Positions 24,036-37,500 of a stretch of DNA of 64,000 bases are shown here, one piece after another. Made by a program: the position numbers and the translations under genes. The stretch covers positions 20,179,001-20,243,000 of the forward strand of contig NC_068564.1 in NCBI RefSeq assembly GCF_022201045.2. The letters run 5' to 3'. The notes under the pieces are model-generated. The model was not told where the DNA came from and did not search any database. It worked only from the letters and a program-made list of their open reading frames with translations. Each line of letters opens with the position of its first letter. The first letter of the stretch is position 1. Source of the DNA: Citrus sinensis. Lineage: Eukaryota > Streptophyta > Magnoliopsida > Sapindales > Rutaceae.

Positions 24036-25256
24036 GAACATCTAGAGCTGAGGAATCAATAATAAAAAAAAATGAAGCATACGAAAAAAAATATCATGCT
24101 ATAAGCAATGACTCCTCATTCTAATTTTCTCCAGTAGCAACATAATATGTTAGGCATCCTTTAATAATATAAGAGTGCATTAACTCAAAGATAAAGTAGA
24201 CAAGTTGAATATAATATGAACATTGACCTATTACCGACAGGGTAATTAAGTCACTCAGTAGAAAATACCCAACAAATTTATTTATCTACTCAAGCATCCT
24301 ACTAAGTAGTGATTTATCGACATAATAATATTAGCACCCGTATGGATCTCGGTAATAGGAATAATAATCCATCGTATAATTCATAATAATAATTATAAAT
24401 GGGCATTTGATTATAAATATCAAATAATTTATCATGATTGGTCCTACGATAGGTATATAAACATTCACTCTAAATTGTAGTTTTGCATTATTTATATATA
24501 AATAACAAAATTGAGACTAAATAAACTTTATCAAATACAAATAAAGTTTTTACAAAAATATTAAATCAAATAAAATATTTATATGCCTCAATGAAATGTA
24601 TGAATGCTAGACCCATAATATTTAGTAATCATGGATTATTCTAAATTTGGAATTCTGAAAAATAGCCAAAACTTGTAAGGATTTTGGACTAAAATGAAGA
24701 TTGTTTAGAATTATGGTTATGATTTTTTATATCGAAACCTTTGGCCCAAATTGTAAATAAAATATAATAAGTTATTGGGAAAAACTAGCATTTATCAAAA
24801 TATCAGGGATTAAAAAGATATGTTGTCACGTTGACCATAGGTCAAGGACACTTTTGAAAAATGTGCAAAAGTTTAAACCAAATTTGAATTTCTAAGTGCA
24901 AACAGTTTCCAAATGTTGAGCCATAATGAAATTTTATAAAGTTTAGGGATCCAAATGATACTATCCCTACAACTTCATCTTCAACCACGGGATGGATCTA
25001 CAGTAATGTACAGTGCGCTACAATAACCCTTACTCCTACCACCTCGATTTAGGCCACCAAAAATTATGAAAATTTTGTATTTTTACCCCAAAATCATTAC
25101 TCATGTATTATTCAACAACATTTTGGTCAAATATGTCCAAAATAAAAAAATTTGAAATTAAAGAAAAAATTTCATGAGTGAGCTAAGTTTTATTCATCAA
25201 CAAAATTGGTCATAGTTTACAAGGAATGACATAATCATATGTTGTGATACCAATTG

Positions 25257-25720
25257 ATGAAAAAAATATGAGCTTTATGCCCTTAATCTTGCATCTCTAA
25301 GTAAACATATGCATTTGATTAAATTTTAATATTTACGTTGATTTGCCATGAATCTGAGCTTGCAAGCTTGTTATGGAGCTTCTATAGGTAGTCACAAACT
25401 AGATCCAAATCTCCGAATCTTGCTTCTTTCACCTTAGCTCAACCTTAGCTCAAGATTTGAGCTTTTGCTTAAATTAACTGCATACACATACACGGGAGAG
25501 GAAGAAAGAAAGAAAGAAAGAGATTGTGCGCTATACTCTTGCCTCAGCTTGTTCAATAGTAAACTCCCAATAGGTTGAAATTACTTAAATATTGTGGTTG
25601 AGTGTAGATACTGTTTCATATGTTAGTATAAATTTATCTATCCCATTATGAGCTAAAATAATATAATTAAATATTATATTTGTTCATAATATACTACTGT
25701 ATAGGATATGTCAAAATCAG
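25257..25720 (-). repeat. Truncated 5' LTR of the minus-strand Copia element
   Basis: It matches 18539-19000 of the left LTR with scattered changes and stops after TCAAAATCAG. The remaining part of the LTR (about 300 bp in the left copy) is missing here and is replaced by the start of an oppositely oriented LTR. Confidence 0.8.
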
Positions 25721-27930
25721 TGGTTTTGGCTATAGTTTTAAATGGTAACAAGTTGTAGCTTAGCCCTAGTAGTTTTGGTTATATAATGAGATTAAATGAT
25801 GGGGGAATGCTTATAAAATTCGAGGGTGGCAGTACATAAGTGGCTACATATCTAGAAATATTTAGTGCAACATCCAGATGAATTAATTGTTAGATTTATT
25901 TATCACATTTTGTGGGCTGACATAAATCATTTTAATTGTTTTTTATATTTTACCGAATTAATACGTGATTGATGTCAAATATTAAGGAGCAATTTTGACA
26001 GATTTATTTAATAAGTGATCAAATATTATGTTAATGAGTATGATTTTGACATATCATATACAATAATATATTATGAACAAATATAATCTTTAATTGTATT
26101 ATATTAGCTCATAATGAAATGAATAAATTTGTACTAACACACAAGTTAATCCCTACACTCAACCACAATATTTAAGGAATTTCAGCCGATTAGAAATTTA
26201 TTGTTGAAGAAGCTGAGGCAAGAGTGTAGTGCACAATCTCTTTCTTTCTCTCTTCCTCTCCCGTGTATATATGTGCAGTGAATTTGAGGAAAGAAACTCA
26301 AATCTTGAGCTAAGATGAAAGACGAAATTTTAAAAGTTCAAATCTTGAGATAAGGTGAAAAGAAGAAAATTTAGAGGTTTGAATATAGTTCGTGGCTACT
26401 GCAAAGCTCCATAACAAACTTACAAGCTTAGATTCATGGCAAATGAAGGAAAATCTTGAAACTTAATTAAATGCATGTGTTTACTTGGAAATGCAAGATT
26501 AAGGGCATAAAACTAATATTTTTTCAGCAATTGGTATCAGAGCATATGGTTATGCATTTCTTTGTAAACCATGATATAATTTGTTGATGAATCAAACTTA
26601 GCTCACTTATAAAATTTTTTCTTCAATTTTGAATTTTTTGATTTTGGGCATATTTGAGCAAATGGTTGTTGAATAATACATGGGTGATGATTTTGGAGTA
26701 AAAGTATAATTTTTTTCATAATTTTTAGTGGACAAAATCGGGATGGTACGAGCAAGGGTTACTGTAGCGTACTGTACATTACTGTACATCCATCTCGATG
26801 TTGAAGATGAAGTTGTAGGGATAATATAATTGGGATCCTTAAACTTCATAAATTTTCAGTATGGCCCCTCATTTGGAAACTATTTGCACTTAGAAATTCG
26901 AGTTTGGTTCAGAATTTTGTAAACTTTTCAAAAGGGTCCTTGACTTATGGTCAAAGTGACCAAATATCATCACAGTCCTTGATATTTTGATAAATGGTAT
27001 TTTTTCTCAATAACTTGTTTTATTTTATTTTCAATGGGGGCCAAGGATTTTGATATTAAAAACAGTAACCATAAGTCTCAAAAATCGTTATTTTAATCCA
27101 AAATATTTACAATTTTTAGTAATTTTTTAGAATTTTAAATTTAGAATAATCCATCATTATTGGATGTTAGCGGCATAACATTCTTACATTTCATTGAGGT
27201 ATATAGATATTTTATTTGATTTAATATTTTGGTAGAAACTTTATTTGGTTTGATAAAGTTTATTTAGTCTCAATTTTGTTAATGTATAATTTTATGTGCT
27301 ACAAAACTACAATTTAGAGTGATTGTGTATCTACATGTCGTAGGACCAATCATGATAAATTATTTGATGTTTTTCAATCAAATGCTCATTTATAATTATT
27401 AATTATGAATTATGTGATGGATTATTATCGCTATTACCGAGATCCATATGGGTGTCGATATTGTCCTGTCAGCAAATCACTACTTAGTAGGATGCTTGGG
27501 TAGATAAAGAGATTTGTTGGGTATTGTCTACTGAGTGGCTTAATTACCCTATCAGTAATAGGTCAATGTTGGTAGTATATTCAACTTGTCTGCTTTATCT
27601 TTAAGTTAATGCATTCCTATATTGTTAAAGGATGCCTAACATATTATGTTGCTATTGGAGAAAATTAGAATGAGGAGTCATTGCTTATAGCATGATTTTG
27701 TTTTCGCATGCTTAATTTTTTTTAATTATTATTGATTCCTCAGCTCTAGATATTCTTTATTAAAGATTACTTGGCAACTGTTGAAAAAGTAGAGTGGACA
27801 GCTTGGGATGATTCTAACAGACACTGTCTGGACACAATGAAATACACCATTGATAGAACAATTAGAGATAACATCCCTTCATGTGACAAGGCCAAAGATT
27901 ACTTGGCAGCTGTTGGAAGATTTAAATATA
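25721..27930 (+). mobile_element. Truncated Copia relative in opposite orientation
   Basis: A full LTR runs from about 25721 to 26530. It is followed at 26531 by TTGGTATCAGAGC, a match to the classical methionine-tRNA primer-binding site of plant Copia elements. A 5' leader follows, collinear but inverted with 24100-25250, then a gag piece (27771-27930) with EKVEWTAWDDSN, DRTIRDNIPSCDKAKDYL and AAVGR. The similarity stops at about 27930, so the rest of the element is lost. A repeated AAGATTACTTGGCA segment (27760 and 27895) suggests a rearrangement inside gag. Confidence 0.85.
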
Positions 27931-28080
27931 AATATAAATTAATAGTTAATAAATTTAAATTTATTATCGTATTAAACAATAAAAGTTAAATGATTATATT
28001 TAAAATCTGAACAATATTTTAATGCAACACGGTCTAATCCTAATTCCATGAGTTTATTTTATATATCTTTTATTGTATTA

Positions 28081-28463
28081 GTGTCTATTTAGTATTACTT
28101 ATCTAATGATAATAAATGTTTATTTAATCTTATAAGATCTTACTGTTTGGTTGTCTTTTTTGATACAATTTTTAAAAATTAAATAAGTTATTTTGCATTT
28201 ACTAGTAAAATCTCAAATTTTAGACTTTTGGAAGTAGAGGTTGAGAAGTTTTTTTAAAATATTAAAATATCATCTATTTATTTGGCAATCTTATTTCATT
28301 ATTTTCATATAATTTTATTAAACTTACCTATTAAAATAATTATATATTTTTTTATAGAAGCTCTCATTAACAACTAAACAACTAGAATTTTTTGGATAAA
28401 AATTCTACTTTTAAAAGCTCTATTAACAAAAACTCTATTTAAAAAATTATATCAAATAGAGAC
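28081..28463. mobile_element. Tourist-like MITE, copy 1 (383 bp)
   Basis: The ends GTGTCTATTTAGTAT and ATATCAAATAGAGAC are imperfect inverted repeats, flanked by TTA on both sides (28078-28080 and 28464-28466). That is the 3-bp duplication of PIF/Harbinger-type MITEs. The interior matches 50567-50957 over most of its length. No coding capacity. Confidence 0.7.
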
Positions 28464-31400
28464 TTAGCCACTTTTTGAATGTAATGCAACTAGAAATTAT
28501 AACCAAAATAAGAGTTAGCATAAGAACATATTTTTAATGCAATAAAATATAATATAATACAAACTTACAAATCTAAACTAGTATAAGAACAATATTTTAA
28601 TCCAATACAAAACAATAAAATGCAAACTACTAAATGCACCCATAATTATTGAATGAGCCAAGTTTGCTGAGAGGATAGCAAAAAGCTTTGAGTTTCAGGC
28701 CTTTTGACTTTTGAGCCCCAAATTTCACGTTATCCAGGCCCTTTTTGGCCCAAACAGAACTTTGTTTACATAATCAATTGTTTGTGAAATGTTCACATCC
28801 CAGGAGTAACACATCCAAACAACCACTTCAATTGACTTGTCATTGTTTAGCTTTCATAGTCTCACTTCAAAAGACAGCATGGGCCTTTAATTTGTTTAAA
28901 AAAGAAAAATAAAAAAATAAAAGGGCTTGCTCTTGATTATAGAATATGATCTCGGGAGTCAAAAAGCTTTTATGTTTGCTCAGTGACACACCTCATTAAA
29001 ATTTTCATTCTGCTCAATCTTGGATCACTTTCAAAACCAAGTCACAATATACAAATAAATATACCATAAGTAAATCTATGGAGTGATTGCCCTCGCCACA
29101 AGAACCATAGCCTCCTATTCTTTCCACCAATAATCATTCTTTATGTCTATTTTTCGACACATCGACACAATCACAATTTAAAGAACTTGCCAATTTTAGT
29201 ATTTTAATATGTGTCCTTAAAGCACACTTCAACATTCACTCTTTCTAATTTAGTAGATGAAATACTATCAACCAATCAAATAGATTTAAATTAACCTTAC
29301 AGTGAGATTGTCCTTATATTAACCCTCTTCTCAAACATAATTTAATGAATAAACAAGGGATTTTAGGTTGAGCTTATGAGGTAGTGACAGAAACAAAACG
29401 TGTATAGATTCCATAGGGGAAACTCCCAAGGCCACCACGACCCTTAAAGCAAGGGGGCTGCCAAAGCAGCGCCGTTTAGCTTTAATTTTATTTGTTTCCA
29501 CCTTTATGGTCCTAAAGGTTATATTTTAATTAGCCTTTTCTCCTACATGGAACAAAATTTATTTATTTATTTTGACTTTATTCATATAAAATATTATAAA
29601 TGTAATATATAAGCTTCATTTGTTACATAGTGATAGGATATTATATAGTTTGGTTTGTTAGGGAAATTAATTAGTGGGGGCAAAATTTTTGGATTCGAGT
29701 CCTCACGTGATATGGCCTCAAAATCAGGGATGTGTTGTGGGTAAAGCTACCACTCCACTCAATTCATTTTCTTTTTTACTTCCCAAAAGTCCAAATCTTC
29801 ATTATTTTCTCACTTAAGGTTGTAGCTTGAGACGTGAATATGCCTTGTTTTGTTTCTTTTTTCTTCTCTTTTTTATTTTTAGGATTTTTCTTCTTTTGAT
29901 GATTATAGAATGTAAAAGATTGACCCACTTGTGTTTTGGCCTGTTTGTTGAAGTCGCTTACCCACGTGATTCGTTCAACTTTAGGTTGTGATCATAGTCT
30001 ACATAGGCATTCAAGGAAAAATTTCATTGATACTTATGAGGTTTAGAATCGTTGAGATTATGATAGTCTTGTGGCTTTGAAATTACGGTGGTTGTAAAAT
30101 ACAAACTCTAGCAGTTAAGTGAAATGATGGGTATTTCATAAAATTAATTTTTTTAAGTTAGAATTTTTTTTGTTCACTAGTAGCTATAAAGTTTTAAGAT
30201 TTCATTTCAAATTATATCGTATTTAACATATTATTCATTAAGTGCTTGATAAATTTAAATTAGTGAGATTTTAGCATTTTATATTTTCTAACTACAGGGT
30301 AAAAGTTGGCCCCATAGTGCTGGTCGATTGATTTTCAAGTAATTATATTTAGTTGGCTATCGTTCAAATTTTGGGAGAGGTGGGCGGTTTCAAAAATTCA
30401 TTAGAAAACTTTACCATCTCTCTACTTTTTAAAAAACATAAAATGAAATAATTTTGGATTAAAAGCTTAGCTTTTAAAAAACTAAGTTGTAAGTTTTTAC
30501 GAAGTATTTTAGTAGTTTGAATTTGATTAAAATCATAATTGCTAAATAATATATAATACCAAACAGAGCCTTAAGTTTCAGTCAAATCTTAAGAGAGAAT
30601 AATGGTATTTACTTTCAATATTGTTGTCTTACGATATAGTATCAAGAATCTAAAATTATTTTTACATAATTAAAATTAAATAAAATAAAAATTATGATAT
30701 ACATAATTAAGAATATTAATAATGGTTATGATTTATATAATTAAAATTAAAATAAATAAATAGTTTATTTTATAATATTAAAGTTCTTTAAATAATGACA
30801 TAATTATAATTTAAAATAATCCACTTCTAGTCAAGGACAAAGTAAATATATAAATAAGATTTTAATTTCTATTCTACACTCTTATTCTAATGTAAATAAA
30901 TAAATTATTAACACTCGCACTTTCACCCCACATTCTCAATCCCTAAATTTTCACTTCAATTCAAAAAGTAAATACTACCTTATTATATAAATTATGATTA
31001 AGTTTGTCTTTTTTTTTTTAAAAAAAAACTTGATTTATATTTGTTTAATCAATCACCAATCTCAATGCTTCAATTATGTGTTACACTTTCCTTCATAATT
31101 TGAACATAGGCCTATAAGAGTAAAATTAAATCTTTAATAGAAACCTAAAATTTCTTTTATTCTCATCGTTGTCTAGTTAATTGTGCAAATTTTGAGGTGA
31201 CAATGATTTTGACCAATTGGATCAATATTGACCGTTAAAACTCTAGGTGGAGCCCATTAAATTGAATGTTGTTGGTGACTCAAATAATGTAAATTAATCC
31301 TGTTGCAATCAATATAAAATTGAAGATGCCATGCCAATGCAGAACTTATATTATTATGTATTAAATTTATTGATTGTCCTTAAAGTCTTAATTCTTCAGA

Positions 31401-32305
31401 ACTTGTACTGATAAGCTTATACTTAGTTAAAAATATATAAAAATTTGGGACTATGTTTTGTAATATATATTAAATTAACATGCCATTGGATCTAATGGCG
31501 ATCTGGGTCTAGCTAATTTCTCTTCTTTCGAAGGATGCTCTTTTACATACACACACACGCACACACACATAGTTTGTCAGGTCAAAAATAAAAAATAAAC
31601 AAAAAATTATTTAATAAAAATACTAGCAATACCACTTCATCGGCGCGTGTGTGGACGCGTTACATGGGATTAATTAAATTAATTAAACAGTACGGATGAT
31701 AAGGTTTAATATTGTATCAATTGGTTGATGTAATTGTAATGTTGATAATTTTGAAGCCACGCTTTGTGGCGCATGCATGGCTTAACAAGCAAAACAGGCT
31801 TGCGGAATCGGCAATCAGCCATCATCTTGTGCACACACACTGTGTTTGATTAAAATTGATAATTAATTTGCACGTAAAATTTGTCAGGAGATGTCACAAA
31901 TTCCCCCGTCAGACTTCTAACAGAGGCAATAGCATTTGCAAGCATTGGGGGTGTCAAATTATGTGAGCTTGTGAAGAATTAATATTTATCAATTCAATTA
32001 AGCAGATTTGGAATTGAAATTAGGGTTCGTTGTTATCATCATCCAGTGGTGGTTTAGCTAATGTCTCGTAGACCATCTTGCCATCCAATGATTGCTTCAA
32101 ATTCCCAGCTGTGAGTGATGTTTGAAACTGACCAAATTCTATTGTGCAATTTGCAACTTCAACTGGCTAGCTCTATTTCTAATCCAATGAAGAGAAAGTT
32201 GTGTAAAACTAAAATTATAGGGAAAGAAGAAAAAAACATTGCTTTATTTTGCAAGGGATTGAGTTGGTTCGGTAGTGGTCTATCATAATTATATATATAT
32301 ATATA

Positions 32306-32447
32306 GGAGGCTGTTCCAAACAGCCTCTTTTAATATTTTTTGGTTTGGCTGCACATGGTGGAGCGGCCTTTGGATTCAAATCCAAAGGCCACCAGCCACT
32401 CTCTCAGACATTGTTCCAATCCGGAATCCAGGATTGAAACAGTACTC
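32306..32447. mobile_element. Short MITE-like element inside a TA microsatellite
   Basis: The ends GGAGGCTGTTCCAA and TTGAAACAGTACTC form imperfect inverted repeats, and the 142-bp unit is bordered on both sides by (TA)n. The inside holds three successive short hairpins: GAGGCTGTT/AACAGCCTC, GGCCTTTGGATT/AATCCAAAGGCC and CAATCC/GGATTG. It recalls MITEs that insert in TA repeats, but the family is not identified. Confidence 0.5.
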
Positions 32448-34507
32448 TATATATATATTGACAAATATAAGCAAAGTGTACAGAACTAGGAGGAAAAGAT
32501 AAATAGTGACACTCTGGGTTTAACTTTGTACCCATGTATTTTTAAGTGATGTAATTTTCTGAATTATTCTGATACACTTTGTTGTCAAAATAATGAATTT
32601 AATTAAGTGGTCCATAAAGTAGTGATATCCTACAATTAATTTGCTAATGCACAATAAAGAATTGCTTAGCATGTTTCCTAATGAGTTTTTTTAAGGTATA
32701 TTTGTGACTACCATATATGTTTTTCTCAACTTTAAGACACTAGAGTGTCTCATCTCAACTTACCAAAGCTAAATGGTGAATAAAGGGCAGTTCTTAGTTC
32801 TTGAAATTTTAATATTCTCATATTTTTAGACCCATATTTTGGTATGGATAAACCTTCCAGAAAAAGAAAAATATTCAAAAATAAATAACAAGAAAAAAAG
32901 ATAAAATATCTCTATTTTTTTTTTAATCTAGTAACTCACGTATCCATTGAAACTCAAACCCAAGACTTGACCCATAAGAGTTAGGATGACCGTTCCTTAC
33001 CACTAGAGCCGGACATTGACTTTGAAGTTAAATATTAAAAAAGAAAATTTTCTAAATGTTAAAAAAAGATTAAAATATATATATATATTTTTATATTTAG
33101 TATAACGGCAACTCAAATCCCACGTGAGAATTATGTTTTAGGATACAGTCTACTCTCGTTTTTTAATTAATTTTTGATAAGGCTTTTATTAATATCTGCC
33201 TTAAGAATCTATGTTAAGAATATTAAAAATGATAAGTAATCAATATTATATATGTATTTAAGGAAAGCTCTTTCATAAAATAGGTTGTTTTGAATTATGT
33301 AAATGGTAAAATAACATTTATTAGCAATCTTGACATATCCCCTTAAAGCATACATTCAACCATTAAAGAGGAAAAAGAGACTGTTAATCATATTTATTCA
33401 GTATTGATAAAATTATAAATTTTTTGTTCAAACTGGTTGTATAATTGTATTAATTGAATAAAAATAGAAAATAATGAAAATAAAACATGTGTTTCATGTA
33501 AAGTTTTCTCCAATTGATCAATATAACGTTATATCAAAACGGTTTGTACAAGAAATTTGTGACCGTATCATTACTTATATGTATTACTGATGTTTAAATT
33601 TCTCTTAAATTTAATTTAATAAAATTTATTACTAAAAAAGGTTCAAAATTAATTTTCTCCTAACTTTTTCTGTAAGCTTCCAAATTGATGGATTAGTAGT
33701 AATAAATTTTGACTTTTGTACATGCAAAAAGCAAACCAAGATATTGCTAATATATAGTAGGTGCAAGCACATGTACACCTCACTAATCACAGTACATTAG
33801 AGTGACATTTCTTATTTTAAGATACCGTGCCGTTCTTGCCATAATAATAACACACAATACTTAATTGTACTCTCAATTCTTTGATCTCCTTCAATAAAAA
33901 TGAAATCTAATTTTGTTCTTTGTTAATAAATTAAAATATTTGATCCAACCATTCATTTTGTAAAATGAATGGATGACAGAGAGGAGCCAAAAATTCAAAC
34001 CTGGTAACTGAACCCAGAAAGCTTCAAATGAGCAAATTGAGGAAGAGAATAAGCATCCCTTGTGTCTGTTTGTGCGTTTAAAAATTATTAAAAACATACA
34101 AGCACTCACTTTGAGTTAGGGCTAGCCATCTGCTCTCATCAAACCCCTCATCACTATTAAATAATAGTTTAAACAAATCTATATTTTTTTCATTTTATTA
34201 CTTACATGTACAGGAAAATATATATGAATCTTGAAAAGTCATGTCATATGGTGTCTCTCTTCTTTCTTGCGCGTGAGCCCATCTAGCAGAAACCCCATTT
34301 TATAATACATATTAAGTATTGTGGTGGTGGTGTTGGAGATCTCTAGGCGTTGGCTTTGTTTTTGTTTTCATTTCTTTATAATCTTTTATATTATTATTAT
34401 TTTTTGTGCTTTTGCAATAACGTTACTATCAAAACTTGTTGAGAGTTTTTGAGTTGAAAGCAAGCAAGCAAGCACAAAGAAAGAGAGAAAAAACATCAAG
34501 AAACCCA

Positions 34508-34543
34508 ATGATACAAACCCGAGAAGAAAGTTTTGGAAATTGA
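34508..34543 (+). promoter_or_regulatory. Upstream ORF in the receptor kinase 5' leader
   Basis: An ATG at 34508 opens an 11-codon frame (MIQTREESFGN) that stops at 34541-34543, only 21 nt before the main ATG at 34565. If transcribed, ribosomes would meet it first, so it could lower or condition kinase translation. Its presence is seen directly; its effect is inferred. Confidence 0.5.
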
Positions 34544-34564
34544 GGCAAATTGTCTTCAATATCA

Positions 34565-37500
34565 ATGCCCAGCTCGAGGCAACAATCCTTCTTTTTCTTC
34601 TTCCTCTCTATCTTTTTTACCTCTGTTGTTGAGTCTCAAAACCATGAAGCTTCCGTTCTCTTTTCATGGCTACACTCCCCATTATCTTCTTCTTCTTCAT
34701 TCTCTAATAACTGGAACAGTCTTGATGCCTCCCCATGTAACTGGACCTCCATTAAATGCTCTGCTCAAGGTTTTGTAACTGAGATTACAATACAGTCTGT
34801 GCCTCTTCAACTTCCAATACCAACCAATCTTTCTTCTTTTAAACATCTTCAAAAGCTTGTCATTTCTGATGCAAATCTCACTGGGAGTATCCCGTTTGAT
34901 ATTGGTGATTGTGTAGGACTTATAGTCCTCGACTTTAGTTCTAACAATCTTGTTGGTACTCTACCTTCAAGTCTTGGCAAGCTTCACAATCTTGAAGAGT
35001 TGATTTTGAACTCTAATCAGCTTACTGGGAAAATCCCTGTTGAGTTAAGTAACTGTAAGAGCCTCAGGAAACTCTTACTCTTTGATAATGCCTTGGCCGG
35101 GAATATACCTGCAGAGCTTGGAAGATTATCCAATCTTGAAGAGATGAGAGCTGGAGGAAACAAGGACATTGTGGGGAAGATTCCTGCTGAGCTCGGAGAT
35201 TGCAGCAATATGACTGCTTTGGGATTGGCTGATACGCAAGTTTCGGGTTCATTGCCAGCTTCATTGGGTAAGCTAAGCAAACTTCAGACATTGTCTATTT
35301 ACACTACAATGATCTCTGGTGAGATTCCGGCTGAAATAGGTAACTGCTCTGAGCTTGTGAGTTTGTTTTTGTATGAAAATAGTCTTTCTGGTTCGATTCC
35401 ACCAGAGATTGGTAAGCTTAAAAAGCTCGAAGAATTGTTCTTGTGGCAAAATAGTCTTGTTGGTGCTATCCCAGAAGAGATTGGTAATTGTACTAGTTTG
35501 AAAATGATTGATTTTTCTTTAAATTCTCTGTCTGGGACTATACCATTGTCAATAGGAGGCCTTTCGGAGCTTGAAGAGTTTATGATTAGTGATAACAATG
35601 TGTCTGGTTCAATACCTGCGAATCTGGCCAACGCCACAAATCTTGTGCAATTGCAACTTGATACAAATCAGATTTCAGGATTGATTCCTCCAGAGATTGG
35701 GATGCTGTCAAAGCTCACTGTTTTCTTTGCTTGGCAGAACCAGCTTGAAGGAAGCATTCCTTCAACTTTGGCTAGTTGTAGCAATCTCCAAGCTCTAGAC
35801 TTGTCTCACAATTCACTCACTGCTAGCGTTCCTGCTGGTTTGTTCCAGCTTCAGAACCTCACAAAGCTTCTCTTGATTTCCAATGACATTTCGGGGTCCA
35901 TACCTCCAGAAATTGGCAATTGCAGCTCACTTGTGCGGTTAAGGCTTGGAAATAATCGCATTGCTGGTTTGATTCCTAGAGAAATTGGGGGTTTGAAGAC
36001 TCTAAACTTTCTTGATTTATCTAGCAATCGCCTTTCAGGGTCGGTTCCGGATGAGATTGGTGATTGTACAGAGTTGCAAATGATAGACCTTAGCCATAAC
36101 ACTCTGCAGGGTTCCCTGCCTAATTCTTTGTCATCTCTCTCTGGGCTACAAGTTCTTGATGTTTCGGATAATCGATTTTCCGGTCAAATACCAGCGAGCT
36201 TGGGGCGTCTTGTGTCATTGAACAAGATCATTCTGTCGAAGAATCTGTTTTCTGGACCCATACCATCATCACTTGGCCTCTGTTCAAGTCTTCAGCTGCT
36301 TGATCTTAGCAGCAATCAGCTCACTGGTAGTGTGCCGATGGAACTTGGTCAAATAGAAGCCCTTGAAATAGCTCTCAACCTCAGTTGTAATGGACTCACT
36401 GGGCCGATACCAGCTCAAATTTCTGCTCTAAATAAGCTCTCCATTCTAGACCTTTCCCATAACAAGCTTGAGGGGAATTTGAATCCGCTGGCACAGCTTG
36501 ATAATCTTGTATCTCTCAACATCTCCTACAATAAATTCACAGGTTATCTTCCTGACAACAAGCTCTTTAGACAGTTGTCGCCAACAGACCTAGCAGGAAA
36601 TGAAGGCCTTTGTTCTTCGAGAAAGGACTCGTGTTTCTTGAGTAATGATGGCAAGGCAGGACTTGCAAGCAATGAAAATGATGTGCGGAGGTCAAGGAAA
36701 CTTAAAGTAGCCATTGCGTTGTTGATCACCCTGACGGTGGCAATGGCGATCATGGGGACTTTGGCATTAATTCGAGCACGAAGGGCTATGAAAGATGATG
36801 ATGATTCTGAGTTGGGAGACTCGTGGCCATGGCAATTCACTCCATTCCAGAAGCTGAATTTCTCAGTAGAGCAAGTCTTGAAATGCCTAGTTGATGCCAA
36901 TGTGATAGGCAAAGGATGTTCTGGGATTGTTTATCGTGCTGATATGGACAATGGTGAAGTTATTGCTGTAAAGAAGCTTTGGCCAACAACAATGGCTGCA
37001 GCTAACGGATGTAGTGATGAGAAATCTGGGGTTCGGGATTCCTTCTCAGCAGAGATAAAAACGCTTGGCTCAATTCGACACAAGAATATCGTTAGGTTCT
37101 TGGGTTGTTGTTGGAATCGAAATAATAGATTGCTCATGTATGACTATATGCCTAATGGGAGCTTGGGCAGTCTCCTTCATGAGAGAACAGGGAATGCATT
37201 GGAATGGGAGTTGAGGTACCAAATTTTGCTTGGAGCAGCTCAAGGCCTTGCTTACTTGCACCATGACTGTGTCCCTCCCATAGTTCACAGGGACATTAAA
37301 GCCAATAACATTCTCATTGGCCTTGAATTTGAGCCTTATATTGCTGACTTTGGCCTAGCCAAGCTTGTTGATGATGGTGATTTTGCTCGATCCTCGAACA
37401 CAGTTGCTGGTTCCTATGGATATATTGCTCCCGGTAAGCATCTTTTGATTCATGCCCTAGTTCAATATCCATTTACTTTATTTTGTCTGTGGCTTTGTTA

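Larger units (their letters stand above)
18539..25720 (-). mobile_element. Decayed Ty1/Copia LTR retrotransposon
   Basis: Read on the minus strand the order is 5' LTR (right, truncated), primer-binding site, gag, integrase, reverse transcriptase, RNase H, 3' LTR (left). That is the Copia order. The primer-binding site beside the right LTR reads TTGGTATCA then diverges from the methionine-tRNA match seen in its relative at 26531. All coding parts carry stops and frameshifts, so the copy cannot move by itself. The left LTR is full length (about 756 bp), but the right LTR stops at about 25720, where a relative in the opposite orientation begins. Confidence 0.9.
27931..34500. other. AT-rich intergenic region
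   Basis: No coding region is supported. It holds a Tourist-like MITE at 28081-28463, the 3' end of a similar element near 30545-30571 (CCAAACAGAGCC before TTAA), a CA-rich run near 31550-31570, a short element set in a TA tract at 32306-32447, and otherwise AT-rich sequence with homopolymers such as the T-then-A run near 31010-31030. The last part includes the receptor kinase promoter. Confidence 0.6.

Noticed and set aside
35017..36912. Several minus-strand frames of 75-122 codons within the receptor kinase
   Set aside because: Each is antisense to repeated LRR codons and shows the same periodic composition. The sense frame is continuous and has all kinase motifs.
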